Assembly: GCA_000961805.1 (NCBI GenBank)
Contig: LADV01000204.1
Location: 1-5,571, forward strand
DNA: 5,571 nt
Reading direction: 5' to 3'
DNA from: Peptococcaceae bacterium BRH_c23
GTDB taxonomy: Bacteria > Bacillota_B > Desulfitobacteriia > Desulfitobacteriales > Desulfitobacteriaceae
Under the pieces are notes generated by a model, which was not told where the DNA came from, searched no databases, and worked only from the letters and a program-made list of their open reading frames with translations. Below are positions 1 to 4,195 of this stretch, piece by piece (within the stretch, counting starts at the first letter, position 1; the number at the start of each line of letters is the position of its first letter). The translations under genes were made by a program, and so were the position numbers.

Positions 1-22
1 TGAGATTAATCAGTAGATTTTA

Positions 23-532
23 TCATTCATGACCAGATTGGCTACCAGACCTATGATTCTCAGACATATTAGTATTATGGGTCTCGTTTTGATTGTTATG
101 CGTTTGTTGGTGTTGTCTTGTTGTGACAGGTGCAGGCGTGACAGTTGCTGCCGGGGCGGTTGCTGGGGTGACAGCTGCTGGGGTTGTTGCTGGGGTGACA
201 GCTGCTGCTGGGTGATTTGTGTTATGCGTTTGTTGGTGTTGTCCTGTTGTGACAGGTGCTGGGGTGACAGTTGCTGCCGGGTCAGTTGCTGGCGTGACAG
301 TTGTTGCCGGGTCAGTTGCTGGCGTGACAGCTGCTGGGTCGGTTGCTGGCGTGACAGTTGTTGTTGGGGTTGTTGCTGCTGGGTCGGTTACTGGGGTACT
401 TGTTGTTACAGTTGCAGTAGTGCTAGGGTCCACAGACGTTGCTGATGTAGCAGCACTAACTGCTGCAACCGCTCCGATTACCAGGCTAAGAGACAATGTA
501 CTTACCATTAGGGTATTTTTTATGTTTTTCAT
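23..532 (-). CDS. Secreted Thr/Pro/Ala-rich repeat protein with His/Gln-rich modules
   Basis: I do not recognise a named family. The 169-aa product begins MKNIKNT and has a clear Sec signal peptide: a Lys-rich start, a hydrophobic core (about residues 8-24) and a likely cleavage after AVSA near residue 28. The mature part is low complexity, built from repeats of about 10 residues close to TVTPATDPAA. These are interrupted twice by a module reading APVTT(G/R)QHQQTHN, and the protein ends in an Asn/His/Ser-rich tail, SGSQSGHE. There is no LPXTG motif or C-terminal membrane segment, so it is probably released or held loosely in the wall. The ATG at 541 is in frame but abuts the AGGAAGG ribosome binding site (542-548), leaving no spacing; the ATG at 532 lies 9 nt away, so I chose it. 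A SigI-type promoter lies upstream on the same strand. Role unknown; an envelope or extracellular-matrix function is inferred. Confidence 0.75.
   Translation of the reverse strand: MKNIKNTLMVSTLSLSLVIGAVAAVSAATSATSVDPSTTATVTTSTPVTDPAATTPTTTVTPATDPAAVTPATDPATTVTPATDPAATVTPAPVTTGQHQQTHNTNHPAAAVTPATTPAAVTPATAPAATVTPAPVTTRQHQQTHNNQNETHNTNMSENHRSGSQSGHE
95..280. repeat. Direct repeat pair inside the secreted-protein gene
   Basis: A 60-bp unit at 95-154 recurs at 221-280 with 3 mismatches, a period of 126 bp (42 codons). It encodes the two TVTPAPVTT(G/R)QHQQTHN modules. Between the units and up to about position 390, shorter in-frame repeats containing the core GGCGTGACAG or GGGGTGACAG encode the VTPAT units. 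The arrangement suggests expansion by slippage or unequal recombination while keeping the frame. Confidence 0.85.
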
Positions 533-651
533 CAAAATCATCCTTCCTCAATCTAATTACAATAATCCATAAATCAACTACAATGGCACTTGTTTTTTTA
601 ACCTAGCTTTAATTTTTTCCTAATGACCACCCCTCTGTCTTCAGCAAGTTA

Positions 652-682
652 TTCGTAACTATTTGTTCATTTTCAGGGGTAG
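652..682 (-). promoter_or_regulatory. SigI-type promoter of the secreted repeat-protein gene
   Basis: On the minus strand the sequence reads CTACCCCTGAAAA (from 682), then TTACGAATAAC, with the CG of the -10-like CGAA at 655-654. From the A of ACCCC to the C of CGAA is 25 bp, exactly as in the two sigI promoters of this window, and the flanking CT, TTA and the trailing AC are shared too. SigI promoters described in Bacillus subtilis and Clostridium thermocellum have a C-rich -35 followed by A residues and a CGWA-like -10. Transcription from here would give a leader of about 100-110 nt before the ATG at 532. Activity is inferred. Confidence 0.65.
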
Positions 683-812
683 TTTAAAAATATTTAAAGA
701 GCAAGTTTCACTCTGTTTTTTTATTCATGACCAGATTTGTTAAAGTGTCCGTTGATCTGGAATTATTAGTTATTTATGCAACAAAAATGAGACATTAATG
801 TGACAATCCTGT

Positions 813-850
813 AACATTCTATCCCCATAATGGGAATAGAATGTTTTTTT
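813..850 (+). terminator. Terminator-like hairpin upstream of the sigI A promoter
   Basis: AACATTCTAT (813-822) pairs with ATAGAATGTT (836-845). One mismatch follows, then CCC pairs with GGG and an A-T pair closes a three-base loop; a T run extends to 850. It has the form of an intrinsic terminator and ends only 2 bp before the -35 element. It probably insulates sigI from read-through, but the long perfect inverted repeat could also be a protein-binding site. The same structure recurs before copy B. Confidence 0.6.
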
Positions 851-885
851 CTACCCCCAAAAACTGCTTCAGATTTACGAAAAAC
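851..885 (+). promoter_or_regulatory. SigI-type autoregulatory promoter of operon A
   Basis: CTACCCC (851-857) followed by an A run forms a C-rich -35, and TTACGAA (875-881) forms the -10 after a 17-bp gap. The trailing AC at 884-885 is shared with the two other promoters of this type here. The expected start of transcription is about 20 nt before the GTG start codon, just ahead of the GGAGGG ribosome binding site at 894-899. The match to known SigI promoters suggests that the operon is transcribed by its own or its paralogue's product. Confidence 0.72.
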
Positions 886-905
886 TATTAAGTGGAGGGA
901 TTAAG

Positions 906-1628
906 GTGCAAGAACAGGTTTTGAGAGATACCTTAATATCAGCCAAGAGCGGTGATCCTCTCTTACGAGAGGAACTTATACGATCTCATAAAGCATTTAT
1001 AGCCAAGGTAAGTTCCAAAGTCTGCGGCAGGTATTTAACCTGGGATAATGACGATGAGCTCAGCATTGCTCTTTTAGCTTTTAATGAAGCGATTGACAAC
1101 TTCGATCCTCAAGGAGGTGCTTCTTTTCACAGTTTTGTTCAAATGGTGATCCGCCGAAGATTAGTGGACTATTTTCGCAAAGAAGGCAAACATCAACATC
1201 TTTCCCTCTCACCCATGAACCTAGAGGATGAAGACCTGAGCCGCTACGATCTTGATACATCCCAAGAGCAATATCAAGAAAACGAGAACCAAGAGGTCTT
1301 TGCGGAAGTTGTTGAAAGCTACGTCCGCGTGCTATGTGACTATAAAGTGACGTTAGATGATTTGGTAAAAGTCTCCCCGAAACATAGTGACAGTAAGCAA
1401 ACTCTCACAAGGGCGGCCTTAGTTTTAAGCCATAACTCAGAACTTATGGCGCATCTTCAAAAACATAGACTTTTACCCATTAAAGAGCTGGAGATATTGA
1501 CCGGCGTAAAACGCAAAGCCCTAGAAAAGGGACGAAAATATCTTATTGCTCTGGCTCTCATCTTATCTGAGCCGGCATTTTATCCGCTAAAAACTTTCAT
1601 GCAGATTCCAGTAGAACTGGGAAAGTAG
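906..1628 (+). CDS. sigI: RNA polymerase sigma factor SigI (copy A)
   Basis: This is a 240-aa SigI-family sigma factor, a sigma-70 subgroup that directs RNA polymerase to C-rich/CGWA promoters in heat, envelope or polysaccharide responses. Residues about 7-95 are sigma region 2, with the hallmark segments NDDELSIALLAFNEAID (48-64) and VIRRRLVDYFRKEGKH (81-96) for core binding, -10 recognition and melting. A Glu/Asp/Gln-rich linker (about 105-130) leads to the SigI-specific C-terminal domain (131-232), with DDLVKVSPKHSDSK and a helix-turn-helix-like end, LPIKELEILTGVKRK then EKGRKYLIALALIL. It has no canonical region 4, as is normal for SigI. The GTG start is set by GGAGGG six bases upstream. 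rsgI follows 10 bp after the stop. It is about 89% identical to copy B. Confidence 0.95.
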   Translation: MQEQVLRDTLISAKSGDPLLREELIRSHKAFIAKVSSKVCGRYLTWDNDDELSIALLAFNEAIDNFDPQGGASFHSFVQMVIRRRLVDYFRKEGKHQHLSLSPMNLEDEDLSRYDLDTSQEQYQENENQEVFAEVVESYVRVLCDYKVTLDDLVKVSPKHSDSKQTLTRAALVLSHNSELMAHLQKHRLLPIKELEILTGVKRKALEKGRKYLIALALILSEPAFYPLKTFMQIPVELGK

Positions 1629-1638
1629 GTGAAGAAGT

Positions 1639-2862
1639 ATGGAGAAAACCAAAGGCATCGTGATGCGAACCTCACCAAAGCTTACTGTCATCTTCACAGA
1701 GAAAGGTGACTTTTTGGAAATCGCTACTCCTAAAGAGCCGCCAAAAGTAGGCCAAACGATTGAGGTGATTATAAAACCTCAACGGATACCATCATTCCAT
1801 AATTCCTGGCTTAAATATTCGACTGCAGCAGCAGTTTTATTAATTGTATTGAGCATCACTTCGTTCCTCTTATTCATTCCGAATATGGCGGTTGCATCCG
1901 TTGCGCTGGATATCAACAAAGGTATCGAGTTGCTTGTTAACAACCAAGGCAAGGTTATCAAAGTGCGCGATGTCAATGGAGGTTCAAGTATAGTGGAAGG
2001 AATGTCCTTCAAAGGGTTGAATGTATATCAAGCCGTTGATTTAATCGTGGAAAATGCCAACAATAAAGGAATGTTAAATGAGACTCAAAACCTAATTTTA
2101 GCCAACGTGGTACCGGTCAATAGGTGGGGAAATCAATTGATTGATTCCGAAATACTCCGAAACTCAATCCGTGATGAAATGATCCGCAGGAACCTGTCAG
2201 GAAGTGTGGTTGTCGGTCAAACGACCCAGAAAATCCAACAGGAAGCCCAGCAACAAGGAATGACGGTTAACAGTTATTTAATTTATGATCGATGTGAAGA
2301 GAAAGGTATCGCTGTTCAACCCGATACCCTCCGCAATGATGTGCAAAAAGCTCTGGTGGATGCGAATGTTAGTGTAGCCAGCCTTTTCCCTGAAGAAAGT
2401 TTGGAGGTAAGAGCACAAAACTGGAAAGGTAACCTCGAAGCTACCAAGCCAGAACCAAATGTACAAAGGGGTTCAGAACACAACCAACCTTCAAATATGG
2501 AATCAAAGACTACAGAGAACCATAGTAATACGGACCGTTCCAAGAACCAGAGCCAATCATCCGCTGGCAGCACCTCTAGTAATTGGAGCGAACCCAGTGA
2601 ATCCAGCCATTCTCCAGTAAATCAACCTCCACAAGAAACATCCCATGATTCGACAAAACCGAGTTCCGACCAAATATCCCCTGACCACAGCACAACGGAA
2701 AGTACCACACCACCACAACCTACGAACCCTCCCTATAACGGGGAAACAGATCAAGATCAAAATCATCCCACAGAGAAAGAAGATGGATTAAATACTCAGC
2801 CCCAATCCAATTGGCCGCAGAGTACGGGTGAGCACACAGAGGAGGATAGAAGGGATTCATGA
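1639..2862 (+). CDS. rsgI: Membrane-bound anti-sigma factor RsgI (copy A)
   Basis: This 407-aa single-pass protein should bind and inhibit its SigI partner. Residues 1-45 form the cytoplasmic RsgI N-terminal domain (KGIVMRTSPKLTVIFTEKGD, FLEI). A membrane segment spans about 61-80. The conserved extracellular domain (about 84-255) starts ASVALDINKGIEL and includes QAVDLIVENANNKG and MTVNSYLIYDRC. The usual family motif there is D(V/I)NPSIEL with an Asn-Pro autocleavage bond; here N93 is followed by K94. Residues from about 256 form a disordered Ser/Thr/Pro/Asn/Gln-rich tail with SNW motifs. It has no recognisable carbohydrate-binding or peptidase module, unlike cellulosome-type RsgIs. The ribosome binding site (AGGTGAAG) overlaps the sigI stop, indicating coupled translation. 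A tail that passes through or senses the wall is inferred. Confidence 0.92.
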   Translation: MEKTKGIVMRTSPKLTVIFTEKGDFLEIATPKEPPKVGQTIEVIIKPQRIPSFHNSWLKYSTAAAVLLIVLSITSFLLFIPNMAVASVALDINKGIELLVNNQGKVIKVRDVNGGSSIVEGMSFKGLNVYQAVDLIVENANNKGMLNETQNLILANVVPVNRWGNQLIDSEILRNSIRDEMIRRNLSGSVVVGQTTQKIQQEAQQQGMTVNSYLIYDRCEEKGIAVQPDTLRNDVQKALVDANVSVASLFPEESLEVRAQNWKGNLEATKPEPNVQRGSEHNQPSNMESKTTENHSNTDRSKNQSQSSAGSTSSNWSEPSESSHSPVNQPPQETSHDSTKPSSDQISPDHSTTESTTPPQPTNPPYNGETDQDQNHPTEKEDGLNTQPQSNWPQSTGEHTEEDRRDS

Positions 2863-2865
2863 TAA

Positions 2866-2915
2866 AAAATCAAACGAGAAGACGAGCGAAATGCTTGGTC
2901 TTCTCGTTTGATTTT
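2866..2915. terminator. Long bidirectional terminator after rsgI A
   Basis: An 18-bp perfect stem (2866-2883 with 2898-2915; core ATCAAACGAGAAGAC) is capped by a 14-nt loop that itself holds an AGC/GCT pairing. It starts 3 nt after the rsgI stop codon. The T run is longer on the minus strand (complement of the A run at 2864-2869), so it also suits leftward transcripts from the 2923-3299 region. Confidence 0.85.
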
Positions 2916-2922
2916 AAGCTTG

Positions 2923-3048
2923 TCACTCCTTCGGATTGCCAATCTGCGTTCTCTGCTGAAGAAAGCCGTAAAGTGCAGGAATCATCGAAATCAGAACAAT
3001 CGCTAAAATAACTAGCGTAAATTTATTCCTTGTAGCGGGAAGGTCCAT
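2923..3048 (-). CDS. Possible 41-aa single-pass membrane peptide
   Basis: A short open frame reads MDLPATRNKFTLVIL at the start and ends QIGNPKE. Residues about 10-30 form a strongly hydrophobic segment (FTLVILAIVLISMIPALYGF), with basic residues at 7 and 9 giving an N-terminus-in orientation and a short polar tail outside. It lies 17 bp downstream of the M23 remnant on the same strand and ends just before the bidirectional terminator, as the last gene of an operon would. I see no clear ribosome binding site before the ATG, so it may be poorly translated or a relic. I do not recognise a family. Confidence 0.4.
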   Translation of the reverse strand: MDLPATRNKFTLVILAIVLISMIPALYGFLQQRTQIGNPKE

Positions 3049-3065
3049 TTTGTAAGTCAGTTATA

Positions 3066-3299
3066 TTAACGCAAATAATCCAAAGGATTGGTTGTGTCCC
3101 CTTTGACAATAACCTCAAAATGGACGTGCGGCCCGCTAGAACGCCCGGTTGAACCCACCAATCCAATCGTTTGACCCTGAGAAGCCGTCTGTCCGGCAGA
3201 AACAAGAAGTTTCGAGGAATGGGCATAACGTGTCATAACTCCGTTTCCGTGATCAATAAGAATGCTTTTCCCATAATTCCCATTCCACCCTGCACTAAT
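3066..3299 (-). pseudogene. 5'-truncated M23 (LytM-type) metallopeptidase remnant
   Basis: The minus strand encodes 77 residues that match the C-terminal half of an M23 zinc endopeptidase, enzymes that cut peptidoglycan cross-bridges. Visible landmarks are SAGWNGNYGKS, DHGNG, MTRYAHSS with the conserved active-site His, GQTIGLVGSTGRSSGPHVHF with the HxH zinc-ligand motif, and the usual C-terminal NPLDYLR. The N-terminal half of the domain, including the first zinc ligands (HxxxD type), and any signal peptide are missing. An in-frame TAG (complement of 3300-3302) lies directly before the first homologous codon, and no M23-like sequence appears upstream of it in any frame. The break lies about 30 bp from the left edge of duplicated operon B, so the gene was probably cut when that segment arrived. 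No function is expected. Confidence 0.85.
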
Positions 3300-3367
3300 C
3301 TAATACTGACTTGTCTGTTCCTCTAACTTTATGTAACGTAAAAATAACAAAACTGTGACAATCCTGT

Positions 3368-3405
3368 AACATTCTACACCCATAATGGGAATAGAATGTT
3401 TTTTT
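3368..3405 (+). terminator. Terminator-like hairpin upstream of the sigI B promoter
   Basis: This is the counterpart of 813-850. AACATTCTA pairs with TAGAATGTT, a 2x2 internal loop follows, CCC pairs with GGG around ATAAT, and a T run reaches 3405. Two changes from copy A sit at and next to the mismatch, so the outer nine pairs are kept. The -35 element begins immediately afterwards. Confidence 0.58.
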
Positions 3406-3440
3406 CTACCCCTCGAAACTGTTTTAGTTTTACGAACTAC
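3406..3440 (+). promoter_or_regulatory. SigI-type autoregulatory promoter of operon B
   Basis: CTACCCC (3406-3412) and TTACGAA (3430-3436) are separated by 17 bp, and the trailing AC is at 3439-3440, giving the same geometry as the copy A promoter. The bases just after the C run differ (TCGAAA here, CAAAAA in copy A). The expected transcription start is about 20 nt before the GTG at 3461. Confidence 0.72.
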
Positions 3441-3460
3441 TATTAAGTGGAGTGATTAAG

Positions 3461-4189
3461 GTGCAAGAACAAGTTCTGAGAGAAACCTTAATATCAGCCA
3501 AGAGCGGTGATCCTCTCGTACGAGAGGAACTTATAAGATCTCATAAAGCATTTATAGCTAGGGTAAGCTCCAAAATCTGCAGTAGGTATTTAACCTGGGA
3601 TAATGACGATGAGCTCAGCATTGCTCTTTTAGCTTTTAATGAAGCGATTGACAGCTTCGACCCTCATGGAGGAGCTTCTTTTCACAGTTTTGTTCAAATG
3701 GTGATCCGCCGAAGATTAGTAGACTATTTTCGCAAAGAAGGCAAGCATCAACATCTTTCCCTCTCGCCCATGAACCTAGAAGATGAAGAGCTGAGCCGCT
3801 ACGATCTTGATACTTCCCTAGAACATTATCAAGAAAACGAGAACCAAGAGGTCTTTACGCAAGTCGTTGAAAACTACGTTCGTGTGCTCTGTGACTATAA
3901 CGTAACGTTAGATGATTTAATAAAAGTCTCCCCGAAACATAGTGACAGTAAGCAAACTCTCACAAGGGCGGCCTTAGTTTTAAGCCATAACCCTAGACTT
4001 ATGGCGCATCTTCAAAAACATAGACTTTTACCCATCAAAGAACTAGAGTTACTGACCGGCATAAAACGCAAAGTCCTAGAAAAGGGGCGAAAATATCTTA
4101 TCGCCCTGGCACTCATCTTATCCGAACCAGATTTTTATCCGCTAAAAATATTTATGCAGCTTCCAGAAGAACCGGGAGAGAAGGTGTAA
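3461..4189 (+). CDS. sigI: RNA polymerase sigma factor SigI (copy B)
   Basis: This 242-aa SigI paralogue has the same architecture as copy A: sigma region 2 (about 7-95, with NDDELSIALLAFNEAID and IRRRLVDYFRKEGK), an acidic linker, and the SigI C-terminal domain (SPKHSDSKQTLTRAAL, then LEKGRKYLIALALIL). Differences from copy A are mostly conservative; the non-conservative ones cluster in the linker (about 119-140), near 177-180, and in the last 15 residues, which extend to PGEKV. An in-frame GTG at 3452 would add three residues, but it overlaps the GGAG ribosome binding site (3449-3452). The GTG at 3461 lies 8 nt downstream and matches copy A, so it is preferred. rsgI B follows after 6 bp. 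Cross-binding of the copy A anti-sigma factor is plausible given the near-identical region 2. Confidence 0.94.
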   Translation: MQEQVLRETLISAKSGDPLVREELIRSHKAFIARVSSKICSRYLTWDNDDELSIALLAFNEAIDSFDPHGGASFHSFVQMVIRRRLVDYFRKEGKHQHLSLSPMNLEDEELSRYDLDTSLEHYQENENQEVFTQVVENYVRVLCDYNVTLDDLIKVSPKHSDSKQTLTRAALVLSHNPRLMAHLQKHRLLPIKELELLTGIKRKVLEKGRKYLIALALILSEPDFYPLKIFMQLPEEPGEKV

Positions 4190-4195
4190 GCAAAA

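Larger units (their letters stand above)
533..905. other. Gene-free divergent regulatory region
   Basis: This stretch of about 370 bp separates the leftward secreted-protein gene from the rightward sigI operon A. It holds, in order: the ribosome binding site of the secreted gene (542-548, minus), a leader of roughly 100 nt for that gene, its SigI-type promoter (652-682, minus), an AT-rich segment with no recognised element (about 690-790) apart from a 14-bp repeat of the secreted gene's 3' end (724-737), a terminator-like hairpin (813-850), and the sigI promoter (851-885). I see no convincing sigma-A promoter and no plausible coding sequence. Confidence 0.6.

Noticed and set aside
26..85. Resemblance of the secreted protein's end (NMSENHRSGSQSG) to the RsgI tails (SNMES..TTENHS)
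   Set aside because: Both are low-complexity Ser/Asn/His-rich stretches, so short matches are expected by composition alone.
120..390. Repeats resembling a CRISPR array
   Set aside because: The repeats are irregular, in-frame and protein-coding, with no uniform unit separated by unique spacers.
533..541. ATG at 541 as the start of the secreted protein
   Set aside because: It directly abuts the AGGAAGG ribosome binding site; the ATG at 532 has normal spacing and yields a typical signal peptide.
29..572. Cys/Trp/Val-rich open frames on the plus strand (29-445 and 219-572)
   Set aside because: They are antisense shadows of the repeat codons of the secreted-protein gene, with no ribosome binding site and implausible composition.
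731..760. Inverted repeat CCAGAT ... ATCTGG
   Set aside because: Only 6 bp with an 18-bp separation, no T run and not present in the copy B leader; likely chance.
799..831. Sigma-A promoter (GTGACA ... CATAAT) before sigI A
   Set aside because: The spacing is 20 bp and the -10 lies inside the hairpin loop; weak compared with the SigI-type promoter.
2278..2573. Minus-strand frames opposite rsgI A (and likewise opposite rsgI B)
   Set aside because: Shadows of the conserved rsgI coding sequence with no ribosome binding sites or recognisable domains.
2404..2862. Carbohydrate-binding or enzyme domain in the RsgI A tail
   Set aside because: The tail is low complexity with no folded-domain pattern; only scattered SNW motifs are visible.
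3023..3226. 67-residue minus-strand frame inside the M23 remnant
   Set aside because: It is a different frame from the one with clear M23 motifs and has no recognisable features.
3452..3460. GTG at 3452 as the start of sigI B
   Set aside because: It overlaps the GGAG ribosome binding site, and copy A has GGG at the equivalent position; the GTG at 3461 matches copy A.
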